This document shows positions 23,064-38,000 of a stretch of DNA of 64,000 bases, one piece after another. A program made the translations under genes and the position numbers. Location: positions 13,970,614 through 14,034,613 of the forward strand of contig OZ020247.1 in the NCBI GenBank assembly GCA_963971285.1, given 5' to 3'. A model generated the notes under the pieces. The model was not told the origin of the DNA. It saw only the letters and a program-made list of their open reading frames with translations, and did no database searches. Positions within the stretch are counted from its first letter, which is position 1. The number at the start of each line of letters is the position of its first letter. The stretch comes from Astropecten irregularis. Taxonomy: Eukaryota > Echinodermata > Asteroidea > Paxillosida > Astropectinidae.

Positions 23064-26000
23064 AAACCTCCATTTTGTAAACCTCCATTTTGCACATGTG
23101 TACATGTACATGATGGAGCCTGGCTCTTATTGAAGTGTCAGGGATGAGATTGACCAATAAAAAAAAATGTCTGAAAACAGCTGAAAGGGAGCATAAAAAG
23201 TCTGAAATCGGAAAATCTCCTATACTTTTGTACACAGCCTGTGAGGAAACAAATTTGAAATCCAAAACAAAAAAGACTGAAATCAGATTTTAATCAGAGA
23301 AATCTCATCCCTGAAGTGTATTGGACCTTATACTACGTCCTGTGGCAGTATGGAGAACAGATTTCAGTAAATTAAATGACTTGGCATTATTGGTGTATGT
23401 CTGTCTCGCATGGCAACAGACTGGAATACAATTTGTGACAGTGATCCTTGCTATAGGCAAATATATGAGTCTAATACATTGTATGTATCTAATATCATCC
23501 TCATCAACAATGTTATAATTTCCTGTTCAAAGGTAATTTCATACTTCAGTTTTTGTCAAAGAAATTTACGCAAATTCATGGGCAAAAATATTAAGGAAGA
23601 TACAGTAACAGTCATCTGTGAAATTCCCAGTCACATTTGACTGTATGGTGACCACTTTTTGAAACCAGTGAATAAAGCCCACAGTATTTTAAAAATATTT
23701 TCACCGTTATTTTTTTCTTCTGAAGACCAACATTGTTTTTAGCCATTAGTTTTACTCAAATCCAGCATTTCAGGGAGAACCATTTTAAAGGTAATATCAT
23801 ACTTTGGTTTTTGTCAAAGAAATACAGATTCATAGGCAAAAATATCAAGGAAGATACAGCAACAGTCATCTGTGAAAATGTCAGTCCCATACGGTGTCCA
23901 CTTTTTTAGAAAACCGTGAAAAACGGCCACAGTTTTTCTTAAGTCTTTTCTCTTTCATTTTTGATCTTTTAAAAGATCAAAAAGATTTGCAGTCGTTGTT
24001 TGTACTAATTTCTGGATAAATCCAGCATTTCAAGCAGAAACATTTTAACTGTATGTTTCTAACACCACCATCTTTATACCCTATTAGTTATAGGTAAATC
24101 TGACTGTGCAGATTTTTTTTTGGTATGCTAGCAAAGTATGATACTACCTTTACTATACAGAGATTTATTTCGTTCTTAGCTAAGGAGGAGTAGAGAGTAG
24201 AGACTGTGTTCTTATTATGAGTGATAGATGGAACTTGTACGTGTATGTATGTACATGTATGTGGAAGCATAGGACCGTTACAAATTCTGTTTGCTGTCCA
24301 ATCTGCATGTAACAAATTTTCAAATAAGCATGGCATGAAATTAAAATAGACAGATGGTGTAGGCAGCTACATGTATATGTAATTAAAAACCTGGCTGACA
24401 ATGAATCAGAATTTTGTTTTGGAATGTTCCGTAACAAACCAGTGATGCCTAGTTGTGAAGCTTTATTAGTGGTACATGTATGCGAGCGGTTTCATGGCTT
24501 CTGACTGCCAAACGAACAAAGATGATTGACTATTAGGGACAAATCACCAACATAGGGCAGGATAGCTCAGTTGGTAAGAGCGCCTGTACGGTATCTCTGA
24601 GATCGATGGTTCAAATCCCGCTCCAGTCAATTTTTCAATGACTCTAAATTCAGTCAGTTTCCCTTGTGCTCATTTGATGATTATAAGTTTTATTTAAGTT
24701 GGACTACCAGTGATTAACAGGCGGCTGTTTCATGACCAAACATAATTATGCACAAAACAGCATTTACAGTTTAATAGTCTTATGTGATGGTTGAATTATT
24801 CAAAAAAAGTTTTGGGGCTACGCCAAGTTTTGTGTTAAGTCCTAACCATGGCATACATAGGCACACGCTTTAATGTTGTGCTTAGCTGCATATATTCAAT
24901 ACAGTAATTTCCTTATAAAGGTGAAGAGGTCGGTTTCATTCAGGTGCCAGAAGCCAATTGGATAATAGACATTCACCTTGGCAACAAGAGAATCCTTTAT
25001 AAATTAAGCCCCAACAGGTCAACATATTTGCCGTATGTACATGTACACGTTCATAACAACTTGCACAAGGTATCATTGTGGGTTCAACATTTTGCATTAT
25101 ACATAAAACTAGGCAGTCATCCTTCAACACATTCTCTGATAGCAGACTGCACCAGTGGTGCACCCAGGGGGGGGGGGGGGGGGCTTGAGCCCCCCCAAGA
25201 GGGTCCCTAAAAAAAAAATGAAAAAAAAAGAAGAAAAAAAAAAGAAAAAAAGGGGGGGGGGAGAGGGAAAGGGAGAGGAGGAGGGGGGAGGGGAGTCACA
25301 AAATGTTTTGTGGGAGAAAAATTTTCTTTGAGCCCCCCCAAAAACAAAATCCTGGGTGCACCGGTGGACTTCACATTGTGTGCACAGGTACATGTAGGGT
25401 AATGCTCTACAGATTTTTAAAAGTTTGTTTCTCCCGAATTCAGTTTGTCATTCATAACAGACCAAATCAAAGCCCAGCCCAGACAGTCTACACTGTACAT
25501 ACTCAACAGAAAGAGCCTACAGATTTTTAAAAGTTTGTTTCTCCCGAATTCAGTTTGTCATTCATAACTGACCAAATCAAAGCCCAGCCCAGCCCAGACA
25601 GTGTAGTGTACATTGTACATTGTACATACATACTCAACAGAAAGACCCATTCTCCAGAATTCAGTTTGTAATTCACAACAGACCAAATAATAGAGCCTTA
25701 ATAATACCAGTACATGGGCCGTGTCCCAATATTATCTGGCTGCGGCTGCAAATTACGCATGTACCTATGGCAGCCACTAGCCAGTGACTGCAGCCATTTC
25801 CATAGACTTGTGTGTTATTTGCGGTCGCAGCCAGAGAATTGGGACACGGCCATTGTCTTGGAAAGAGTTGACCAGTATAAATTGCTGGGCGCTTTTCTTG
25901 CCGAGTCTTTTGTAGAAAGATCTCGCCGGGATTACAATGTCTGGCCCGTTTAATTCAAGCTGTCAGTCTGCTTACTACATGAATGTCAGGTTTTGCAATA

Positions 26001-29000
26001 GGTGAGCGTAAAGATATTCTCATTCAAACTAGAGGCTACCCTTTGGGGCAAAACTGCCTGAAGCTACGGCAACTTCGCCCACCGTCCAGACCCACCACCC
26101 AAGGGGCTTTTCTTCTCAGCTACTTTCACCCAGTCATCTTGTTACTTTTGGCTGCCAATTTCTGTCTGGTAAAAGAAACCAGGTCATACGCTGAAAATAA
26201 TAGGTTGTGCTTTTTCATTGAAGCTGAAGCTCTGTTGTCCTTTTCAAACCAGGGAATTTACTTCCTAACTGCAGCCAAAAACCTCTATTTTGATATCTGT
26301 AATTTTGAAATGGATTCACAAAATGGAGGCAGAGCCGGAGCCTGAGCCGGAGCCGAACTTTGAGAAAGGCCCAAGGCTAAAAGGTCACAGACACCGACAG
26401 CCTTATGACCCATCGCCTCCCCAGCTTGGTCATTGTGGTCGCCACAGTCTCAGTTTTAATTTCCTGACTCATACCTAGTCCAAGTGCGAACAGCTACAAG
26501 ATTAACCAATTTGTACCACTTGCCCTTTCATTTAAAATCCCAGTCCAAATATAGAGCTTTTGTCAGTTTGCAGCGACGCCCGGGGCCAGTGTGCAAACTT
26601 ACAATTGAAAACAAGAACACTGCAAAACAAAAGCAGTGTTATTAATTAAATGGTTTGACCGCCTTTCAAAAGAATGTCACAGTATACACACTTCATGTCA
26701 GGTCATGCATGAAACCACAGAATCTTTTCAGAAGTATTCTCTTTATTTGGAGTAGGGTTTCCCACAGCCATGTGACTAAGAAGGCCTACGTGAAAGAAGC
26801 CACTCAAGCCAGTCGCATTTCTTTAACTTCTTCTTTGAGTTGAGGGTATCGTGGGAAATAGATGGGAATTGGTTTTCCCAGAATTCCCATTACTCCGAGA
26901 CGGCATTATTGCGGAACTGATCGCTCGCCGACAGTATAATGTGAAAATCAACTTGTCCTCTCTGCTCCAATAGGCCTTAATCAAACTGCTACAATGTATA
27001 AAAGGCAGCTGACATTTTGACAGAGAGCAAAATCAATAAGAACTACCAGTACATGTGCTGTGCATATGACTTCTTTGTAAAGTGAGTAAAGGTTTACATA
27101 GCTCAGCAAACCCATGTCTGAGACTAAGAAGTAACACAAATACTACCTGCGCAAACACAGTGGCACATCATTAAGTGGCAACTTGGTCATGTTGGTTGAA
27201 GTGATTTTTTGGGGGGTCAATAGGAGACTCAGGCTCGTCTCCATTTTCATGAATCCATTCCGAAATAACGGGTAGCAACCCCGTTATTATAGGGCGTTTA
27301 GGAAACGAAGGCCCAGGATCCGTTTCAGGCTCTGGCTCTATGTAGTGAATCCATTCTAAAATAACAGGTATCAAAATAGAGGCTTTTGACTACGGTTCCG
27401 AAGTAGATTCTCTAGTTTGAAAAGGAAGACAGAGCTTCAGCTTCAATGAAAAACCACAACCTATATTTTCAACATATGGATGTCAGAGCTGGAGCCTGAG
27501 CCTTAGCCTCCGTTTCGTAAAATGCCCTTGGGTTTCACATGCGAGTCAATGCTTAGGATTGAGACACACATGAAGCTGTTCAAAGCACTTTCATCAAAGC
27601 TGAACAGCTCAGGCTGAATAGAGGTTCAAGGCTTCAGTCCTCAACCAGACTATAAGGGGTACAATTTGAATGGGCTCCATGTCACAGCACCAACCTGTAC
27701 CATTTAAGGTTAATCTACCGGGGTAGACAGATTTCATTCTCACTTGAAAACTGTGTACATGTGTGCAGATGTACGTGTACAGTATTTTACAGAAAGGAAT
27801 AAGACTAATATACATAGACACTGTACGTGTACAATATCATGTCCCAACTTGGTGGAAAGACCTATAAATGGGGCCTGCCGTCATCTGAAATAAAATCATG
27901 CATTTTTCAAAGCATTGGCATTTTGCCAACAGCAGACAATAGCAGACACTTTCCATTAAATATGAAAATTGCATGTACATCGATGCACGTGAGTTTTAAG
28001 AATTGGATGAGCAACTACCATGCATTACAGGACATGTACTGAACGTGTGTTGAATTTTCTGTGAAATACATGTTTGTATTAGCGAGGAAGTATTATTGTT
28101 TGCCAAGCTGAGCTAATTTGCATATTTCATGGAAATGGTCTACGTGTATTATCTCCTGTATATGCTGTACCAGTGTTTCAATGGACAAACAAAAATAGCC
28201 AGAAATGTAAAATTTTCTGGTATCAAATGTATCATATATCACCCCTATCCTTACCTAGTGTCCGTGACTGCGTCTGCAAATTGGGCACATCTGGGGTTGT
28301 GGCCACATCTGAGCTGTTGCTAGGCAACCGGTCCAGACTGTTACCTTGGCGACGCCTCGGTGGTATCCGCGGGGGTGGGGAGGTAGGGGGGCTGGGGTCG
28401 CGACTGGAGAACCCCTCTATGGAGTGCTCAGGGGTAAGGGGACTTCTCGAGTTGGGCCCGTTGGGAGAAAGTTCTGCAGGACAAAGAAATTTGTTTTACA
28501 ATTTACAGTAAGTCCTGAGCACTTTCATGGTAAAGTACTGTCCATGCACGCCTCTGACAAAATTGCTCTGCTGGGAACAGAATTCAATAGTCCAGTTTGA
28601 CTAATAATTTGTTTGGATGACCCAAATGTTCAAATATTTCCTCAAACATGTCAAATGAGATCTATACAACAAAAACACTCCTAATATGCACATCAATCAA
28701 AAGTTATGGTTTTCCGTGGCAATGATAGTAATAATTAAGTGCTTAAAGGCAGCGTACAGGATTTGCAAGGCCTCCAAAACAATGTATTGAGTTTGAGATA
28801 GAAAATAGACTCAACAGTTCGTAACAGGGCAAACAGTCACCATGGGAAATCTTGGTTCACCAGATGCTTGGTAACTTTCTTTTAAAAAGATTGTTCGTCC
28901 GAACAATCTTTTTAGCATTTCGAAAGCGTGGTGTAACTGTGAAGGATTCAGAGGGGAGGGGGGCAAGATTATTTCAGCCGTATTTCTGCTATCGAGATGA

Positions 29001-32000
29001 ACAAAGCATAAAAAGCTACATGAAACAATGTCTCTAAGCAAGTTTAAGACCTTCACTTCTGTTTAAGTACCAAATTCAGCCAAAACGCACATCTTTGCAA
29101 ATCCTATATGCTCCCTAATAATAGAAGTATCCAGTTGGTTACATGTAAATGAAGGTTTGTCCTTTTCAAATTTGTAGCAGTGCTTATTTGTTTCCCATGA
29201 GGAAAATCATCAGCAGGCCTTGGTTGGTTAAAGTCCCACCCACGCGAGAAAGCCTGCTTAGTAATCATGTCATACGAGTAAGCGTTCAATAGCACTGTAC
29301 ACATTCACTGATGATTTGAGTGGAGCAGGCTAAATCCTATTACATTTGAATATCAAATGTCTGCCCGACCATATTGAGAAACAACAAATAGATTCTGAGG
29401 TTTTTATTTAGAAAAGCCTCATGTTTTGTTTTCAACATGGACATGTACCGGTATGTATAGATTTCTAGTTTGAATATCAAATTTCTGCCCGACCATTAGA
29501 AGAAAAACAAATAGGTTATGAAGTTTTTATTTGGAAAAGCCTTAAGATGTTTTGTTTTCAACATGGACATGTATGTATAAATTTCTAGTTTGAATATCAA
29601 ATGTCTGCCAAACTAGTAGAAGAAGGAAAAAATCCCAAAATGACTGAATTTGGTACTTGTACTAGCCCAGATGCAATATCCACTAGGCCACCGAGCTAGC
29701 TGGGGTCATGCTCTGAGTGTGTCAAATCCATTGTCTTGGCAGGCGCCGTAAATTATCTGTTATCAATAGTTTTTTTTTTTCAGGGATATAGAATCATGCA
29801 AATAATTTATTACCCTTCACCGACTTAGATTTAGCATTTCACTTTTTGCTCTCGCTTTTTGAGAGCACATGAAAAAATCATGCCCTGGCTCAGGTGGGAT
29901 TCGAACCCATGACCTCCTGCTTAGTAGTGCAGATGCCATACCCGCTAGGCTACCGAGCTAGCTTGGGTTAGCCGCGGCTTGTGATATTCACTTACATGCA
30001 CTAACACGATGCAGCCATGACACGAAATGTCAATCCCGAACAAATTGTGCCCAGCAGTACAGATTGCAGTGTTGTGTCTAAGAGAGCATTATTGGACTCT
30101 GTTTCACATACTAAATTCTACATTGCTCGCTGTGCAAGGTGTACGCATGTGGGGGGGGGGGGGGTTTGGAGACTTAAAGGTAGTATCATACTTTGATTTT
30201 TGTGAAAGAAATACAGATTCGTGGAAAAAAATATCAAGGAAGATACAGTCACAGTCATCTGTGAAACTTTCAGTCCCACACAGTGCCCACTTTTTGAGAA
30301 AACAGTGAAAAAAGTCCACAGTATTTCTTACATGTAAGTCTTTTCTCAAAAATATCAAGGAAGATACAGTCACAGTCATCTGTGAAAGTTTCAGTCCCAC
30401 ACGGTGCCCACTTTTTAAGAAAACAGTGAAAAACATCCACAGTAGTCTTTTCTGTTTTATTTTTGATCTTTTAAAAGATTAAAAAGATTTTCGGTCGTTG
30501 TTTTCCTCATTTCTGGATAAATACACCATTTGAGGCGGAAACATTTTAACGGTAGGTGTCTATCAGCACCATCTTCATACCCTGAAAGTTCAACGTTAAT
30601 CTGAGAACATTTCAGTTTTGGTTTATTACCAAAGTATGATACTTGTAACCTTTAAAGGCTTTTGATGTCATCACCTCAGCGAGTCACCCAAAATGCGACT
30701 ATCAGATGAATCTCATGGCACATTCAGGTGAAAAGTCAGGCCAGGACTACACCGACTTGATCTGGAATCTCCAAAGCTGGGTAATAAACCAGATCAACGC
30801 CTTTCTTGCATTCCCCTCATTCAATTACTACATTAACAGTTAACCTGCGGCACAAGTGCTTGACTGACAGACAGGGGAAAAGGTGGGGGAAAGGGTTGCC
30901 AAGAATTCGGGACTTACCGGATTGCGGGATTTGAACAGTGAGATTTGGTTTCGGTCTCAGGAAATTGAAGGCGGAGGAAGGACTGACGGCCTCTGGCGAG
31001 TGAGGCACGCTGGGTAATGGTCTCCTGCGCACACAAACAAAAAAAACAAAACAAAAAAAATGTTCAGATTTGAAGCTAGATCTCTATGCATAGTGGAAGT
31101 ACTAGAAAAAAAGATAAGATTTGAGATTTATAAACCATCTATTAATAGAAACCATTTTCTAATTTTGGAGTGTGTGCGGTTCTTCTCAGAATCGCACAGG
31201 CTCCACAAATATCACAAATCCTACACTTTCTTGGAAAGAATGTTCAATCAACAGATCAATGACACATTCAGCACATGAAACCCTACTTTTCAGATTAGAT
31301 TTTTATTGATTTAGTTCATTAAAAAATGTATATATACAAAATATGGAATGTGAGATTTTTCTACTGTTTTCAATGTCAATCGGATTGGTTTGTAAATGTC
31401 TGACTTTTTCAAATATTCAAATTCATCTTTGTTCCATTTTACTTAACTGAGTATTTAGGCCTGTAGTGAGCTTGATTTTGCAACACAAATTCATCTTTCT
31501 CTTCAGTGCATGAGCATGTTTGAAAGGTTTTTTCGTTCTTTCTAGATTTTATTTAAAAATTACACTTTGTCTGATCCATAGTGTATATGAAATGATAAAC
31601 CTGTGAAAATTTGAGCTCAATTAGACATCTGAGTCACGAGAAAATAGCAAAAAGCCGACTAATTTTTTTCTTATAAAACATAAAGAATGGTTTGATCTTA
31701 CCCCGAGATCAAAACTGTTTTCGGTCTTTGTTTACTGATATCTGGATACCGGTAAATACACCAATTCAGGCAGAAATACAGTATTTTAACGGCATGTTTT
31801 TACCATCACCATCTTCATACGCTGAAAGTTATATGTAAAATCTGTGAACATTTCTGTTTGAGTATGTTACCAAATCCTGTACTGTACCTTTAAATCCCTT
31901 TCAACAATGAGGCAATGATACACAAATTGTGTAGGTGTGCATGATGTTACGTTACATTTTATCTTCTTGGAAATTCATTGTTTGACTTTTGTTTACTCTA

Positions 32001-35000
32001 TTTCTATTTCTGGTATCCTGCTTCATTTTTCCATTCAATCATTGCTTTCGGGCATGATAATGATTAATTCCTTATATGTTTGGATGACATCATTCCTCAA
32101 TGTGACGTACATGTACAAAAAGGAAACAAAACATCACAAATGAAAGAACTTCTGATCACAGCTCTCCTTTATACAAAGAAAAACGTCCTCTGAAAAAACA
32201 ACAACAAATCTACTCTTATTGTAACAAAATGAAAAGCCTTATAAAGTACACGTGTACAGTACATGTCATTGATTTCCTGTTTAGGTAAGTATGAGACCAC
32301 AGGTGAACATGTCCTGGAAGCTACAACACAGTTTTTTTCAAGTCTGTTTCCACTTTCAAAACCACACAGGTAATTTTTGCAAGGAACTTCCCCGAATCTG
32401 TAGAAAACTAGAACAGCAAAAATGTCATGGCTCGCTGCAGCCTTACCTGCTTACGTGCAGTTACAAACATAATAGCAAATTAAATTTAAAAAAACACTAT
32501 CACATTTTCCTGTTGTCTTTCCAGATTAAAATAATTAATTTTAAGAGTATTAACCCTAATTTGAGGTTGAAGAGATGAATTTTATTACATTCTCAAAAAT
32601 TTGAAGCACTGAAAAACTTCCACTTTTCATCCGAATAAAATTTTTTTTTTAACTTTTCACGCAGACGGCCGGACGGCCGCGCCGGACAGATGGACGGAAT
32701 TCGGTATTACCGGTACATAGACTCGCACTGCTTCGCAACAGCTCACCAAAAATCTAAGTTTTCATCCAGCACTGCAGAACTCCAATGAACATTCTTCACA
32801 TTTCCAAACTTCACTGATAAGTTGATAACCCATCAGGGAGCGTCTACGTTATCTTTCAAATTTCTTTGCATGATTTACAAGTACTAGGCCTAAGTGTTTG
32901 CACGGTATTTCTCCTCCTTAACTTGTCTGATTGACTCAATTTTATATCAACCAGGCAGAGCAGGGCTCCAATCTTCTGATGATAAACTTCTTCTGTCTGT
33001 TCCTAACGGTTTCTAAATCTTTCCATACATGTAGATCATTTTCTATAGCTAGTTTCTTTAGAACTGAATGTTCTTTCTATTGCTATTTTCTGATAACGTC
33101 TTTAAAGGTATATCATACTTTGGTAGCATACTGAAACAGAAATCTTTTTCAGAATTTACCTATAACTTACAGGGTATACATAAAGATGGTGATGGTAGAA
33201 ACTTACCGTTAAATTTGTTCTGTCTGAAATGCTGTTTTTATCCAGAAAAGAGGAAAACTAATTACCAAAAAACAATGTTGATCTTTTCAAGAAAAAAAAT
33301 AACGGTGACAAGATTTTTTAAATATTGTAGGAATTTTTTCACTGTTTTCACAAAAAGTGGTTCACGATATGGGACTGAAATTTTCCCAGATGACTGTTAC
33401 TGTATCTTCCTTGATATTTTTGCCCATGAATCTCCAATTGTTTGATAAAAAGCAAAGTATGATATTACCTTTAAAAAGACATAAATTTGTTTTCAAAACC
33501 CCTGTCTAAATAGAAAGGTGCTCTAATTATTAGTATTTTTTTCTACAGAGTTAAACTTGTACACAAAGTAATGTGTATGTGTAGAATAAGATATTATTGT
33601 CTTCTTCTAGATACAAATCTCTAAGAACAGTTATTGTACATGTATGGTGATGTAAGTTCCTGTAACCTTTTTCATGAGATCTTCCGCCGAGGAAAGAAAA
33701 CAGCAGACTCACAGTCAGATTGTCTGGCTGGGCATGTACATGTATTTTCGGCACACCGACCTAGATATCCCCAGACATTCAACACAGCATGACACCCCCT
33801 TATGCTGTGACTCACTATGCACTGGGGTGCACACACGTGTGTATATGTCACACCGGCAATTGTTACAGGCAACTTGGTGACAAAAATCCAAAAACTGCGT
33901 TCAATGCGTTCCAAAGGAGGACTTTGGTGGCATGAAATTGACATTTGTCCCCAGTTAGTGGCTTACATTTTCCCCAAGAGAAAATCCAGCTAAAATTGAT
34001 ACAAATGAAAGGACCGAGATACAGTAACAGTCATCTGTAAAAAAAAAATTCAGTCTCATACTGTACATATGGTGCCCACTTTTTTAGTAAACGGTGAAAA
34101 ACTCACATACAGTATTTTAAAATATCTTTTCACCACCATTTGTTATCTTTAAAAGAAAAAAAAATTGCTTTTGGTCATTGGTTTTACTCTTTTCTGGATA
34201 AATACAGCATTTCAGGCAGAAACATTTTGACGGTATGTTTCTACCATCACCATCTTTTCCCAACTGATTCTGTGGGTTTTACCCAGAATGTTACTCAGGG
34301 GTTTTCCTTCCACCTCTAAAACTGTATCTTCTTCTCATCATCTTTCCATAAAAGGTTTCATCAGGATTTTGAGCTACAGTGCATAGGGCGCTTTTGAGGA
34401 ATCCTTGGTTTCATTTTACCAGAAATAAAAAATACTAATAATAATAATCTGAAATTTCACTAACTTGGTACATTTTCAAAGACTATATTTGGTACCAATT
34501 GTGCAAAGAAGTTATCAATCCTAGATGCTGTTCTTGAGAAAAATAACTTTCTTGTTTTCTACAGTTTATAAATTGACTGACTCACCTTGGTAGACAGGGA
34601 AGTTGCATACATCCCTGTATGCTAGTCAACCATGAGCGCATGTCCTGCATACTCTGTGCCTCAATAACATATTCAAGGTTATTCTCCGCCTGGAAATAAC
34701 AACACAATTATCCATTAAATCCATACAAATACGCAATATATCCAATTATAGGCAATTACATAATATTCTCCAATCGGTCAGTATGTACACATGTGTATTT
34801 ACAATGTAAGTATGCACGCTTTATGTTGGTTTTCAAGGATTTTTCTTTAGTGCTACATGTACATGTGTATGTGGTCAGACAAAGCCATTTTAAAATAATT
34901 TGTTTTAACTTTGGGTATTTAAAGGTATAATACATGATTGGTACATTAAAGGTCACAAAACAGCACTCACACTTTGTCTGATCAAACATGTACAGGTGTG

Positions 35001-38000
35001 TACATGAAATAATAAACCTGTGAACATTTGAGCTCAATTGGACATTTTGCATCATCAGAAAATAGCAAAAATTCTTGTAAAACATAGAGAATGGTTATGA
35101 TCTTACCCCGAGATCAAAACTGTTTTCGGTCTTTGTTTGACTAATTTCTGGATAAAGACACTACTTCAGCCAGAAATATTTGAACGGAATGTTTCTACAA
35201 GCACCATCTTCATACCCTGAAAGTTACACGTAAATCTGTGAACGTTTCTGTTTGGGTATGTTACCAATCCTGTACTTAACTGTACCTTTAATAAACCCAC
35301 AAGACATTATCCCGACAGAATCGTACATATGTGGTATGTCGCATGGGATAACTTACCCATGAGCAATTGCTATTTAGCAATCTTCAAGAAGGAAACAAGA
35401 AAACATCTTCAAGTACCCTACAGTACAATGTCCACATATAAAATGACGCTTGTCAGAAAAAATATCTCTTGCGCCGTCAAAGTGTTCATCTTGTTTTTGC
35501 AGAGCAGCTGGTTGCCCCCAAGCAGCCTGTAAATAATATACTGCCTCATGTGGCAAAGGCCTTTACTTCCCAGAATCCCAAGACCCCTCCTTCCCAACAG
35601 CACAACAAGAGTCCCCGGTATCTGAAAATTCAAAAGATGAATTGTTTTTCTCCTTGCAGATTGCCTAGAACCGCTAGAATGTGAATTCCCTCCTGTGATA
35701 CTCATGGCCTGTACAGTTGGCTGGTTGGACATTGAACTCAACGTGTAAATGTACAGACAGTATGCCTATAGCTCGTATCATACTTTGGTTTTTATCAAAA
35801 AAATACAGATTCATGAGCAAAAATATCAAGACAGATACAGTAACAGTCATCTGTGAACATTTCAGTCCCATATGTTGCCCACTTTTTGAGAAAACAGTGA
35901 AAAACAGCGACAGTATTTCTTGAGTCTTTTCTCTTTTATTTTTGATCTTTTAAAAGATCAAAAATATTTTTGGTCGTTGTTTTACTAATTTCTGGATAAA
36001 AACACAATTTCAGGCGAAAAAATGTTAACGGTAGGTTTCTACTAGCATCATCTTCATACCCTGAAAGTTATACGTAAATCTGTGAACATTTCTGTTTTGG
36101 TCTCTTACCAAAGTATGATACATGTACTACCTTTAACAGTAGTAGACGTTAAAAGATGGGGACCTCTTAAGCCCTCTCCCTTGTGGTAACTGGAAGCAAG
36201 CATTGTGAATCATGTGAAGGCTCAATATTCTGTACAAGTATGGATACATTACACATGTATGTACACCGGTTGATGCAGACATGAACATCATCCATTTTGT
36301 ACAGTATACATACATGTACATGTACATGTACATGTACATAAATGGGTGAACACTTGTATTAAAGGTACAATATATGATTGGTAAAGGTTACAGGACAGCA
36401 CTCATACTTTGTCTGATCAAACATGTACATGAAATAATAAACCTGTGAAAATTTGAGCTCAATCGGACATCTGAGTCACGAGAAAATAGCGAAAACCTGA
36501 CTCGATTTTTCTTATAAAACATGAAGAATACTTAACTTTAGGTTTGTTCCAAAAATCGTTCAGACGAACGATCTTTGGAAAAGACACTAAATCTTGATTT
36601 GCTTGAAAAACCCAGCATCTGATGAACCAAGATTTCCCATGGTGACTGTTTGCACTGTTTACGAACTGTTGAGACCATTTTCTGTCTCAAACTCAATAAA
36701 TGTTTTTGGAGGAGGCCTTGCAAATCCTATATGCTCCCTTACATAGAACAGTTTCCTAATGACGTCACAACTTGCCCATGAATATCAGAGGGTTACCATG
36801 GTAACATGTTGCACAACTTTTGAGGATATATACATGTATACTCAAGCCTTGAATTTGGTTCTGAAAGGGGCAAGGCCACTTTTCCATTGCAAGGGGCACT
36901 TCCGTTGGAAAATCATAATGTCTATGGAAACATTTGAAGGGGGCACAATTAAGGCAAAGAACCAGGGCAATGAAGGCCATGGCCTTCTTGGCTCCATTAT
37001 TAAATTAAAGGCTTGTAGTAAATGTACTGTATGTATGTACACAGAATGTCAACAACGTACATGTACAATATACATACACTGATTGTAAAGTACGTAACAT
37101 GCAGTGCATATACCGTATGTGCCACGTTAAACTGTCAAAAGACCATCTCGAGCTTTCAAATAAAACAAAGACCAAATCAAATCTGAATTTCGATATTTTT
37201 CGTGCAGAACGTGACCCTGACGCCCCCTCCCCCTCTCTCCTCCACAAGCCCCACCCCTCCCCCTCCCCCTCCCCAACCTGCGGCAATTGAATCATTGATC
37301 ATGCACATCTTTTGCATCACTTCCTGAAAATCTAATTTCAGCGCAGCAGTATTTTTAGCTAATTGCAAAAACTGCGCTAGATCCACATTACGTGTACAGT
37401 ACGTCAATTTCATTTGTGCAGCCTTCGCAATGTTTTTTTGTTGTTAACTATAAATCAGCAAATTACATCTACATGTATTTTTATTCTTTGGCGGTTTCAG
37501 TCACGTTGCGAGTATAGCCTGATTGTGAAACATTTTTTTAACCGGTGCACATGCATGCATGCAGTGTTTCCCCTGGGTTGCTGGTAGCCGTGAGGTGGTA
37601 AATGAAATTTTGCTGGGTATGGAGTATGGACCCGGCGCGACGACGCGCGAAGCCCTTACTGCGTGATGTCCAGGTATACCTACATCATGTAATGTTTGCT
37701 TTTGGTTTATATCTGTTTTTAACACTGATCCTATATTCTTGTTTAAAAAAAATTGTTAATTAAAAAATAAAAATTATAATTTTTTTTATAAGAATGATAC
37801 AAATAAATGAAAACAAAAACAAGTCCACATATGGAATATTATTATTTACCTTTAGGTAGTGTTTAGGGGCCTACAATTAAGTCTTGATCACAAATTGAAT
37901 CGTAAACACCAAATAATGAATTGACACACCTCGTAACCTTTAAGTCTGGTCGGCCAAACATGTTTGAAAAATGTAGGCTATGCGATAATGCGAGAATGAT

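Noticed and set aside
22956-23147. ORF coding a long Pro-Glu repeat
   Set aside because: It is the GAGCCT array in the arm of a family-D MITE, with no splice or homology support.
24548-24625. Functional tRNA gene
   Set aside because: A and B boxes are present, but the cloverleaf is imperfect and the sequence recurs with the same non-tRNA flanks, so it is a SINE.
25407-25690. CRISPR-like array
   Set aside because: Units are long direct tandem copies without spacers, in a eukaryotic intron.
29880-29960. Functional tRNA gene on the minus strand
   Set aside because: Same reasoning; it shares a tail with the 13.6-kb SINE.
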